Below the pieces are notes generated by a model. The model had not been told where the DNA came from. It ran no database searches and saw only the letters and a list, made by a program, of their open reading frames with translations. DNA of 64,000 nt from Bacteroides nordii WAL 11050 = JCM 12987 (GTDB taxonomy: Bacteria > Bacteroidota > Bacteroidia > Bacteroidales > Bacteroidaceae). The DNA lies in NCBI GenBank assembly GCA_000613465.1, contig BAJA01000006.1, positions 1 to 64,000 of the forward strand, read 5' to 3'. This document shows positions 8,038-18,135 of the stretch, piece after piece (position 1 is the first letter of the stretch; every line of letters starts with the position of its first letter). The position numbers were made by a program, and so were the translations under genes.

Positions 8038-9036
8038 TTATTGAGGATATATACGATGAGTTCTTGGTATTGCATTTTTCCATTTTCCATTTTTTAAGAT
8101 TTCTAAATGAATATGGGGAGCATCCCCATGTGGAGAATTGATATCAAAACGTATTTTTCTTAATCCGTCTTTCGATATGAAAACATAATCCCCTTTGGCG
8201 TTTTGTATGACTTTTGCATCTATGCCTAACCATTGTTTTGCCAGATTTACAGCATCTGCTACTTTATTTGTGTTAGAAAAGAAGTGCCCCGCAATTTTTC
8301 CTATTCCCCAAGAAATAGCTTTTCCTGCAAATATTCCAGCAGCTTCACCAGTTAATAAATATGTGACGGTTTCCCCTATCGGCCTTGCAATTTCATCTAC
8401 GTTACGACTATTCAATGCATTGAACAATTCTGATTTAGAATTCTCCGATAAAGGACTATTCTTTCCTAAAAACTGGTTCTGTAATTTACCACTGGAGGAG
8501 ATTAAGCTAAAGGCACTTACTGCTTGATTGGCCATTATACCTGCGTTTTGGTAGGCATTGAAGTACGAATCTTCACCTAATTGAATAGACACAGAGGCTC
8601 CAATATTCGTATAACCTTCCAATTCGTCGTGTCCCTCCTGCCAATAATAGTTTCCAGTCTCATTATGGCGATACCAGTCTCTTCCGTCGGGATCAATACA
8701 GTTTACCGGATTATTGTTGCAGTATGCATATGGACTAATTGAATAATACCTTTCTGCATGAGGATCGATCGAAATAAACCGGCTGACCGTTTGAATATCC
8801 ATAACGGTATCTAAAGTATCAGATTCAGCCGGTCCTACTATTTTATTTGTTTTTGTATCAAACTTGACAGAGCCAATTTCTATAATCTGATCCTTGTCAT
8901 GAAATTCGTCAAAACGCCCATTACTTAAAGTAGCCATTTGGGGCTTGTAGCCGTAAGTGGCAAAAGGGTTTTGTGCATATCCTGTCAGTAATGTGAGCAG
9001 GAACAGTAGTAAAGTACTAATTCGTTTCATACACAT
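8038..9036 (-). CDS. Short secreted RHS-core protein with C-terminal toxin-like domain
   Basis: This 332-residue protein has a signal peptide (MKRISTLLLFLLTLLTGYAQ; translation could begin at 9036 or at the ATG at 9030). It then has the RHS-associated core end (about residues 84-119: SRFISIDPHAERY, SPYAYCNNNP, IDPDGRD) and a variable C-terminus. The tip contains KIRFDINSPHGD followed by PHIHLE (His308, His310), a histidine-rich pattern that suggests a nuclease-like polymorphic toxin. The exact toxin family is uncertain. Unlike full RHS toxins it lacks long YD repeats, so it is a minimal carrier plus tip. The upstream transglutaminase-like gene stops at the base next to its first ATG, implying translational coupling. 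Confidence 0.75.
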   Translation of the reverse strand: MCMKRISTLLLFLLTLLTGYAQNPFATYGYKPQMATLSNGRFDEFHDKDQIIEIGSVKFDTKTNKIVGPAESDTLDTVMDIQTVSRFISIDPHAERYYSISPYAYCNNNPVNCIDPDGRDWYRHNETGNYYWQEGHDELEGYTNIGASVSIQLGEDSYFNAYQNAGIMANQAVSAFSLISSSGKLQNQFLGKNSPLSENSKSELFNALNSRNVDEIARPIGETVTYLLTGEAAGIFAGKAISWGIGKIAGHFFSNTNKVADAVNLAKQWLGIDAKVIQNAKGDYVFISKDGLRKIRFDINSPHGDAPHIHLEILKNGKWKNAIPRTHRIYPQ

Positions 9037-10370
9037 CTAGTTTTTGATTTGAATGATTGGTGAAGGTTGGTTTTCCGGTAATGTTTTGGCTTTATCAACT
9101 TGCTTCAACCAATTATGATATATCTCGGCCGGCATTTCTTCATAACCCAGGCTGTCTATTTTCTCATAGGATTGAAGCATCTTTTTAAATAAACGGTGTG
9201 CCTGTGGATATTCCGGAAGCTGTTCTTTGGGAGGTCTGCCGCAAGCATCAATAACATATAGAGTTTGTACAGTACAGGTGTTTGCGTAATGTTGATAAGC
9301 CGTTAAATCAGAAGGGGAATAGCGCAAAACTAAATTGCTGTTTTCTTCTATAAAATGATCATAGCCATAACGGGAAATGTAATAAGCAGACAAGTCATTG
9401 AGCATATGGGCAATGGTCTGTTTCATAGTCCGTGGATTCAGATAAATACCTGTCTGTATAGCTTTGGATTTAATGAAACCGCTATTCATATAGAAATCAT
9501 CTGTGACAACAGCACCTTGAGTTAGCTCTATATTATACCAACGGTTTTGCTTGTCTTGGAATTTTATAAAAGAGTGGCTCGGTGAAAAACACCAGAAAGC
9601 TTCTGTTTCCAACTCTTCGGCAAGAATCAAAAACAATAAAGGCATGGAATGGCACTGTCCAGTGTTTTGGGCTAAAAGCTTTGATACCATGTAATTACTG
9701 GTGTTAACATCTGCGCGATAATCTTCAAAATCATATTTCATCGGGTGATGAATGATTGTTTTTTCACTACCGGGTTCTTTGACTTCAATAACTTCCGACA
9801 GAATACGAAAGATCATCATTAACTTTGCTAACCCGTCATTCTTATCTAATTTTTCTTCCTGCATTTTCAGCAGACAAATGTGCTTTAAATTCAGAATGGC
9901 TGCATCAAACTCTTCATATTTCATTTTATTCCCGAAAAAAGCGTTTTCCGTCACGAATACGGCTCTTTTCAGACTCATCTTCTTTTTGCCTTCAAGCATT
10001 TCAAGTATCTCTTCACGGGCACTTTGAAAACATTCTGAACCGGGAGTTGAGGAAAAATCCGGTAAAGGGATTGAGTTGGATTTCATGTATTTCTGAATAG
10101 CATATTGGCGGTTGATGGCTGCTCTTCTACGTTCGTTTTCTTTTACCTCACGTATGATGGCCTCATTTTGCCTTTGAATCAAGCGTCACGAGAAGATGAT
10201 ATGCCAGGTGTTTTTTGTGGAGAAGTTTGGTGGAAGTTATCGAAACGACCTATTTCTGCCGGTTGAGGAATTGATATCACTGGAACTTGGGCGAACAAAG
10301 AATTTGCTCGGAGTATTGGGATTAATATTATACTCCAATAAATTATTTTATGTAAAACCACCTTAATCAT
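9037..10370 (-). CDS. Secreted transglutaminase-like protein (paralogue B, frameshifted)
   Basis: A signal-peptide start (10179-10370, ending LRANSLFAQ) and the main body (9037-10182) are in different frames. One base added near 10185 would fuse them into a protein of about 444 residues. The body has NTGQCHSMPL (Cys), SPSHSFIKF (His) and RWYNIELTQG (Asn), matching paralogue A at 5320-6324, and shares LKRAVFVTENAFF. It is followed without a gap by the RHS toxin gene, so it may process, cross-link or deliver it; this is inference. A TACCTTTG promoter element lies 23 nt upstream of the start. Confidence 0.7.
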
Positions 10371-10392
10371 AGCATTTGTTTTAAGGATTTTT

Positions 10393-10400
10393 CAAAGGTA
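10393..10400 (-). promoter_or_regulatory. -7 element for the toxin operon
   Basis: TACCTTTG on the minus strand fits TAnnTTTG and lies 23 nt before the start codon at 10370. It would drive the transglutaminase-like, RHS and immunity genes as one transcript. The divergent gap 10371-10639 also holds a small GGCTTT/AAAGCC hairpin at 10442-10458. Confidence 0.5.
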
Positions 10401-10587
10401 ACTTTATTTACTTAGATTTCTTGTGGTCTTTAACTTTTTTTGGCTTTTAAATAAAGCCTATCGGTTGATTTATAGAAAAATGAATATGTAACAGAGATAT
10501 TCTACGAACAAGTGATTTTTGATATGAAACGACAAAAAGGTTAAGATTACAGTCAAAAAACAGATCAATGCTTTGGATGATTCTGCC

Positions 10588-10595
10588 TATTTTTG
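10588..10595 (+). promoter_or_regulatory. -7 element for the esterase-GH105 gene
   Basis: TATTTTTG fits the Bacteroides -7 consensus and lies 45 nt upstream of the ATG at 10640. It shows that an in-frame ATG at 10568, upstream of this element, is not the true start. Confidence 0.5.
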
Positions 10596-10639
10596 CATCA
10601 TCAATAAATCTATTAATTTTCTTAAACTATCAAAAGCAC

Positions 10640-13167
10640 ATGAAAAAGCAGTTTTGGTACTTTATACTTCTATTCTTATATGTTGTTTCGTTTCCGGTAC
10701 AAGGTAAAGTAATGCTTCCTTCTATTTTCTCAGACAACATGGTGTTGCAACAAAAAACTCAGGTGAATATCTGGGGAAAAGCCCGTCCGGGTGAACAGGT
10801 GACTGTTTCTCCTTCTTGGGATAAAAGAAATTATGCGGTGCAGACATCTGCTGACGGACATTGGAAGCTACAGTTGAAAACTCCTGGGGTGATGGATAAT
10901 CAGACACTGATTGTAAAAGGAGAAAACACGATTATCATACATAATATATTAATAGGTGAAGTATGGCTTTGTACGGGACAGTCTAATATGGAGTTTCCGG
11001 TGGCACGTGATCCTAAAGTTAAATGGAAAACGGGGATGATAAATGAAGCGGAAGAGATGAAAGATGCTGATTATCCTTCTATTCGACTTTTTCATGTAGA
11101 GCACCAACTTGCGCCTGAGGATGAAAAAGAGGATTGTGTAGGGCAGTGGGTGATTTGTAATCCGGAGAATTTAAAAGATTTCTCGGCTGTTGGATTCACA
11201 TTCGGGCGTAAACTTTATAAAGAATTACAAATTCCGGTTGGGTTGATCCAGTCTACCTGGGGAGGTACACATGCTGAGTCATGGACGAAGATGGAGGTTA
11301 TGAAAAATAACCCATTATATTCTGATGTTCTGGAAGATTTTGCTGTGCAAAAACGTGAAACGTGAAAAAGATAAATGTAAAGTACCGGCTACCTTGTGGA
11401 ATGGTATGATTGCTCCGATTCTGGGTTATACAATAAAAGGGAATATCTGGTATCAGGGAGAATCTAATTCCATTCGTTATGAAAAGTATCAGGAGGTATT
11501 TACAAACCTTATCAATAGTTGGCGTAAGGAATGGGGACAGGCCGATATGCCTTTCTATTTTGTGCAGATTGCTCCACATTATAAACAACCTGCTGGCATT
11601 CGTGAAGCACAATTGAATACCTGGCAGAGTGGTTTGCGCAATGTGGGTATGGCGGTAATTACAGATGCTGCTGATTCTACCGATATTCATCCGCGTAATA
11701 AAAAGGTGACAGGGGAACGTCTGGCAGCTTGGGCTTTGGCTAAACAATATGGTAAAAAGGGGGCTTATTCCGGTCCGCTTTATAAGAATATGAAAGTGAA
11801 AGGGGGAAAAGTTACACTTACTTTTGATTATGCAGAAAGTGGATTGCAGACCCCTGATGATACTCCTGTAAAAGGTTTCTTTATTTCTGGTCCAGATGCT
11901 CGTTTTTATCCGGCAACGGCAATGATCCAGGGGAATAAGGTAGAACTCTATGCTCCTGAGGTTCCTCAGCCTACAGCCGTGCGTTATGGTTACGGAAACT
12001 TTTTCCGTGTGAATCTTTATAATAAAGCCGGTTTCCCGGCCGTACCTTTCCGTACGGATCATTTTGCTCCGGATACGTATGCCCGCTGGTTTGCTGATTC
12101 TGAGATGCGCCGGTTTCCGAAGGCTTATCAACTGGATCATGGAAAGCGTTTGTTTTTTGGCTATGCACAGGGAGTAGGTTGTTGCGCTATGCTAAAAATG
12201 TGGAAACAGACAGGTGAGAAGCGTTATTTTGATTATGTAGAGGCGTGGGCGGACTCGCTGATAAATGAAGCAGGGCAAATCCATCTGTATGATGTGTCCA
12301 CCTACAACATTGATTATATTAATTCGGGTAAAGTGCTATTTGATCTTTATCGTGAGACGGGTAAGGAAAAGTATAAAATGGCAATGGACCTTTTAATAAA
12401 ACAGTTGAAGAACCATCCCCGTACACTGGAGTGCATATTGGCATAAATTGATTTATCAGCACCAAATATGGTTGGATGGTTTGTATATGGCTTCACCTTT
12501 TCTGGCACAATATGGGGCGGAGTTCAATCAACCGATGTGGATAGATGAGGCAGTGAAACAATTTACACTTTGTCACAAGCATACTTATGATGCTAAAACG
12601 GGTTTGTATCATCATGCTTGGGACGAGAGTAAAAGCCAGCGTTGGGCAGATCCGGAAACGGGACATTCACCTAACTTCTGGGGGCGCAGTATCGGCTGGT
12701 GGTTTATGGCTTTGGTGGATGCTCTGGACTATATTCCGGAGAATCATCCTGGACGTGCCGATATGATAAGCTGGATACAAGGGCTTGCCGATACACTTCC
12801 TAAATACCAGGATAAGGCCGGCTTGTGGTACCAAGTGATTGATCAGCCGAAGCGTGAAGGCAATTTTCCGGAAGCATCTGTAACTTCACAGTGTATGTAT
12901 GCTTATGCAAAAGCGGTAAATAAAGGATATATTGATGCGAAATACAGAGAGGTAGCGGAGAAAGCTTTTAAGGGATTGAAAGACAAACTGCTTATTGAGA
13001 ATCCTGATGGTACACTTACGTTGACGCGTTGTTGTCAGGTAGGTGGTCTGGGAGGACATCCGTACCGGGATGGTAGTTTTGAATATTATATCGGTGAGAA
13101 AATGCGTGATAACGATGCCAAAGCTACGGGTCCTTTTATCATGGGATGTATCGAACTGGGAGAGTAG
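10640..13167 (+). CDS. Carbohydrate acetylesterase fused to GH105 unsaturated galacturonyl hydrolase (two frameshifts)
   Basis: The start MKKQFWYFILLF at 10640 gives a signal peptide. The N-terminal half is a sialate-O-acetylesterase-like (SASA) esterase, with LCTGQSNMEF (Ser), NIWYQGESNS and DSTDIHPRN (Asp/His). The C-terminal half is a GH105/GH88-type six-hairpin hydrolase, with FFGYAQGVGCCAM, LDGLYMASPF and RSIGWWFMALVDAL. It would remove acetyl groups and the unsaturated uronate left by rhamnogalacturonan lyase. The frame breaks near 11349 (A5 run) and near 12433, where GAGGGTGCA seems to have become GAGTGCA. The open segments are 10640-11365, 11325-12446 and 12448-13167. Repaired length is about 842 residues, periplasmic. 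Confidence 0.85.
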
Positions 13168-13254
13168 GTGATAAAAATAATGATGAGTACTGATTTAAAA
13201 TTAGTATAAATAATACCCGCTAAATAATCATTTAATTGTAATGTATTACTTAGG

Positions 13255-16007
13255 ATGATGGATAAAAAAATAAGAATAGTGTTACTGGCTTGGTTATTGT
13301 GCCCTTTTGCAGCGGCACAAACAATAAGTTGGCCGGAGATAACCACTGAATCGAAACCAGCTGCCCGTTGGTGGTGGATGGGAAGCGCCGTAGATAAAGA
13401 AAATCTGACTCATAATCTGAATGCTTATGCGAAAGCGGGAATGGGAACGATGGAGATAACTCCTATCTATGGAGTAAAAGGAAATGATGAAAATGATATT
13501 CCATTTCTTTCTTCTCATTGGATGGAGATGCTGCAATATACTGAGGGTGAAGCGAATCGCTGGGTATGCAGATTGATATGAATACTGGTACCGGGTGGCC
13601 TTTCGGAGGCCCTGAGGTAACCATAGAAGACGCTGCCTGCAAGCTTTTCGTATCGGAATATACATTGCAGGGTGGTGAACAACTGAAAGAGAAAATAGAA
13701 GTTGCTGACGAGAAGCAACGTGCCTATGCTAAGCTAAGCCGTTTGATGGCTTTTTCTGATAAAGGGAAATGCATAAACCTGACGTCTAAAGTGAAAGACG
13801 GTATTTTGCAATGGAAAGCTCCCAAAGGAAACTGGCAATTGATAGCTGCCTTTTGCGGAAAGACATTCCAGAAAGTGAAGCGCGCTGCTCCCGGAGGAGA
13901 GGGATACGTGATGGATCATTTGTCCGGCCGGGCTGTGAAAAATTATCTGAATCGTTTTGAACGTGCCTTTGAAGCATCAGGAGCACCTTATCCGCATAAC
14001 TTCTTCAATGATTCTTACGAAGTCTATAAGGCAGATTGGACTGAAAATCTTTTTGACGAATTTGCCACACGCCGCGGATATAAACTGGAAGAACATCTTC
14101 CGGAATTTTTGTCGGATAAACGTACGGATATGGTTTCCCGGATTATTTCCGACTACCGGGAGACGATTGCCGAATTACTTTTAGAGAACTTTACCCGACA
14201 ATGGACAGAATGGGCGCATTCACACGGTTCCAAAACACGTAATCAAGTACATGGCTCACCTGGTAATCTGATAGATCTGTATACTACTGTAGATGTTCCC
14301 GAATGCGAGGGTTTCGGTATTTCTGATTTTGGAATCCGTGGTTTACGCCGTGATTCATTAACACGTCCTAACGATTCAGACTTGTCGATGCTGAAATATG
14401 CTTCTTCGGCTGCTCATATTGCCGGTAAACCATTTACTTCGTCTGAAACATTCACCTGGCTGACGGAACATTTTCGTACGTCGCTTTCTCAGTGTAAGCC
14501 CGATATTGATCTGATGTTTATCTCAGGGGTAAATCACACCTATTTTCATGGGACCACTTATTCGCCTGTTGAGGCTGTATGGCCGGGATGGAAGTTCTAT
14601 GCTTCCGTTGATATGAGCCCTACAAATAATATCTGGCGGGATGCTCCGGCATTTTTTGATTATATAACCCGTTGTCAGAGCTTTCTGCAGATGGGGAAAT
14701 CTGATAATGATTTTCTGGTATATCTGCCTGTATATGATATGTGGCAGGAGCAGGACGGACGTCTCTTGATGTTTGATATTCATAAAATGGCAAAGCGTGC
14801 GCCCCGTTTTATCGATGCAGTTCATCGTATTTATAATGCAGGTTATGATTTGGATTATATTTCCGATAATTTCATACGCTGTCTTACTTGTATGGGTGGG
14901 AAATTAGTTACCTCCGGAGGTACCGTGTATCAGGCGTTACTCATTCCGGGCGCGAGACTGATGCCGGATGATGTACTTGCCAAATTATTCCGGTTGGCAG
15001 ATGAGGGAGCTACTATTGTATTTCTGGAACAATATCCGGAAGATGTTCCAGGATATGACCGGTTGAATGAACGTCGTGCTGCTTTTAAGAAATTGATGGC
15101 ACAAAAAGACAAATTACGGAAAGGGCGTATTTTGTTTGGAACGGATTATGACCACACATTGGCGGAAACAGGTGTACAACCCGAAAGGATGAAAACAGCT
15201 TATGGTTTGAGTTGTATCCGTCGTACAAACGAAGATGGATATCATTATTTTATTTCTGCCCTGAAAGGAGAAGATACGGAAGGATGGATACCTTTGGGAG
15301 TTCAGGCTGCATCTGTCCTGATCTATAATCCTGTGAACGGAGAGAGTGGAAAAGCTCTTTTGCGTCAGAAGGATGGACGTACAGAGGTGTATTTGCAGGT
15401 AGCATCCGGGGAATCAATATTGCTGAAAACGTTTACGAATGCCGATGTACAGGCTTCTGCATGGGGATATTACGAGCCAAAAGCCGATGGATTGACTTTG
15501 ACGGGTAAATGGGGCTTTCGTTTCGTAGAAAGTATTCCGGCTGTTTCGGCTGCTCCTGATTCGGTAACGCTGGGCTCATGGACTGAACTTCCGGTAGCAG
15601 AAGTAAAGAATACAATGGGAACAGCCTCTTATTCATTCAAATTTAACCTGAACGATCTTTCTATTCCTGAATGGAGACTCGATTTGGGTGATGTGCGTGA
15701 GAGCGCTCGTGTTCGTATTAATGGAAAGGACGTTGCTACATTGTGGTCAGTTCCTTATCGTTGTCTGGTAGGTAAATATCTTCGTCTCGGTGAAAATATA
15801 CTGGAGGTAGAAGTAACTAACTTACCTGCCAATCGCATTGCGGATATGGACCGGAGAGAAATACCCTGGCGTATTTTTAAAGATGCCAATATTGTAAGCC
15901 TGGATTATAAAAAAACGGGATATGGAAACTGGGAACCTGTGTCAAGTGGATTGATTGGCCCGGTAAAAGTAATTCCAATGAAGAAAGGAACTTTCTATTA
16001 TGAATAA
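13255..16007 (+). CDS. GH106 alpha-L-rhamnosidase (frameshifted)
   Basis: A signal peptide (LLAWLLCPFAAAQ) is followed by a GH106 catalytic region: RWWWMGSAVDKEN, NRLGMQIDMNTGTGWPFGG (rebuilt across the break), HNFFNDSYEV, and SETFTWLTEH. The C-terminal part is a beta-sandwich with the galactose-binding-like motif RVRINGKDVATLW. It should remove terminal rhamnose from rhamnogalacturonan fragments in the periplasm. One base is missing near 13562 (cgCCtggg read as cgCtggg). Segments are 13255-13581 and 13566-16007. The full length of about 917 residues fits the family. The stop overlaps the next start as ATGAATAA. Confidence 0.87.
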
Positions 16008-17830
16008 ATATTTTGCTTTGATACTTTTTTTGTCTGCTGTAGTTGCTGTTTATGCACAGGACCCTCGCGAGCGGCAATATATGTATGAGATACTTGATCC
16101 GCGGCATGAGCAAACCACTGGTTGAGGGTTTTGCTAAAGAGCGGATTACGGAACATTTGAATCGCGGACTTTATGCCGCTCCTTCCCAGGATGGGAAAGG
16201 GGTTTACCTTAGTTGGCGGTTATTGAATACAGATACTCCTGCTACCGCCTTTCATGTTTATCGGGAAGTAAATGGCAAGAAACGCCGTCTCACTAATAAA
16301 CCTGTGATGCAAACCTGCGACTTTATTGATAATGCTCCTGTACAGGAAAAGGCGGTTTATTGGGTAGTTCCCGTGGTAAAAGGGCTTACACCTGTTGCAT
16401 CCGAAAGAGTAGAGATTGAAGCCGGGAAATGTACTAATTATACTTCTATCCGGCTGAAAGATAATGCGAAGGCTGGTAAAGTAGCTTTAGCCGATTTGAA
16501 TGGCGATGGTGCTTATGATTACATTATCCGTACACCTGAAACCAATGTAGATCCGGGTATGCCGGGAGATACTACCGGAAAAACGTATAAGATATCTGCC
16601 TATCTGAATGATGGTACCTGGCTTTGGACCTATGATATGGGCCCTGGTATTGAGCCTGGTATCTGGTATTCTCCTTTTATCGTTTATGATTTTAATGGGG
16701 ATGGTAAAGCTGAAATTGCTATAAAAACAGCCGGTTCTGATTTTGTAAAAAATGAGAAAGGACGTGTTTGTGGTGGTAGTGAATATCTGTCTGTGCTGGA
16801 CGGAATGACCGGTAAAGAGATTGATCGTGTGGACTGGCCCGAACGGAATGATCGTTATGGCAATCTGATCCGACAGAACCGCAACCAGATGGGAGTGGCT
16901 TATCTGGATGGGAAAACACCTTGTATACTCGCTGCCCGTGGTACTTATAAGTTGATGGTGGTAGACGCCTGGCAATTAAAAGAAGGTAAGCTACAACGTA
17001 TGTGGCGTTGGGATGGAGACGAAGAAAATCCGGTTGTGCGTAGTATGGGAGCTCATAGTATGGTGACGGGAGATGTAGACGGTGATGGGCGTGATGAGAT
17101 ACTGCTGGGTTCTTGTATGCTTGATGATAATGGGACTTTACTCTGGTCATCGGGATTAGGACATAGCGATAAGGCCTATTTGTGTAAATTACATCCGGAT
17201 ATGGAAGGATTACAGGTATTCATGGTGAGTGAACCCAAAAAAGAAGATGGACGTGGGGTATCTGTTGTGAGTGCCCGTACCGGAGAATTAATATGGGACA
17301 TTGGGCATACAACTTACCACGTAGGTGATGGTATGGTAGCCGATTTTGATCCGGAATATCCCGGTTTAGAGTGCTTTGCCAGTGAAGACCGCAAAGGAGG
17401 GAGTACTGATAAGTATTTGTTGACTTCAGACGGAAAGAAACTGAATGTAACCCGTGAAGAGGTTCCGGGTTGTCGTAATTGGATTTGGTGGGATGCCGAT
17501 CTGCTTCGTGAAACCTTTCGTGGCGATGATAATCGTTGGGGAGCAGGCTCTTCTTCCAATGGTAAGAAACAGAGTATCTGGAAGTGGAAAGGCGAAGAGC
17601 TGACCAAAGGTGTTGAGGGAGATATTCTGATGATGGCCGATATGGAAGGAGATTGGCGTGAAGAGCTAATTACTGCACTTCCGGGAGAGTTACGCATTTA
17701 CCATACTGTTATTCCGGCAAAGGATCGTCGTATTACGCTTATGCAGGATCCACTCTATCGTAGCTATGTGGCTCATCGCAGTATGGGATATCCGCAGGCA
17801 CCGGTAACCTCTTATTTTCTTGGAGAATAA
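16000..17830 (+). CDS. PL11 rhamnogalacturonan lyase (frameshifted near N-terminus)
   Basis: The true start is the ATG at 16000, overlapping the GH106 stop; it encodes the signal peptide MNKYFALILFLSAVVAVYAQ. After a frame change near 16090 the body matches PL11: RGLYAAPSQDGKGVYLSWRL, several calcium-type loops (ADLNGDGAYDYI, VYDFNGDGKAE, GDVDGDGRDE), and MMADMEGDWREEL at the end. It cleaves the rhamnose-galacturonate bond by beta-elimination. Repaired length is about 609 residues, the usual size of a single-domain PL11. It differs markedly from the second PL11 at 54569. Confidence 0.87.
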
Positions 17831-17943
17831 TTGAGTCACATAAACTAAGAATATTTGCAGTGATGCTTTGAAGGAATATACCACGAAGTTGAGAGTCTGT
17901 TTTAATCTTCCTCTTAAAAGTATTTCTCGATTTATTTAGAGTT

Positions 17944-17951
17944 TATTTTTG
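17944..17951 (+). promoter_or_regulatory. Possible -7 element upstream of the xylanase
   Basis: TATTTTTG at 17944-17951 fits the consensus and would give a leader of about 180 nt for the gene at 18136. The gap 17831-18135 contains no gene. No better element was found closer to the start codon. Confidence 0.35.
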
Positions 17952-17976
17952 GGCCATTTTTCTGTTTTTATTTGTC

Positions 17977-18000
17977 AGATAGTGCGCTATCCTTCTTCTT
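17977..18000 (+). promoter_or_regulatory. Conserved palindromic element (copy 1)
   Basis: The palindrome GATAGTGCGCTATC is followed by CTTCTTCTT. A near-identical 24-nt block (21 of 24 positions) occurs at 34187-34210. The copies begin 159 and 161 nt before their respective start codons, and the two genes share an N-terminal module. It is likely a common regulator site or leader hairpin. Confidence 0.5.
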
Positions 18001-18135
18001 GGAAATGTAAAAAGTCCTCGATGATAACTTTAAAATAATACTGAACAAAATTTATAAAATATATGCTTCAGTAGCATGTACTGCATGAATCAACCTATAT
18101 GGTAAATCAAATTTTTAACGATATATTATTTAAGG

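Noticed and set aside
10568..10639. Extended N-terminus of the esterase-GH105 protein starting at 10568
   Set aside because: It lies upstream of and across the -7 promoter element, and only the ATG at 10640 gives a normal signal peptide.
16487..17697. Minus-strand open frames of 127-162 codons opposite PL11
   Set aside because: Their low-complexity composition mirrors the DGDG-rich plus-strand gene, and no start signal or promoter is present.
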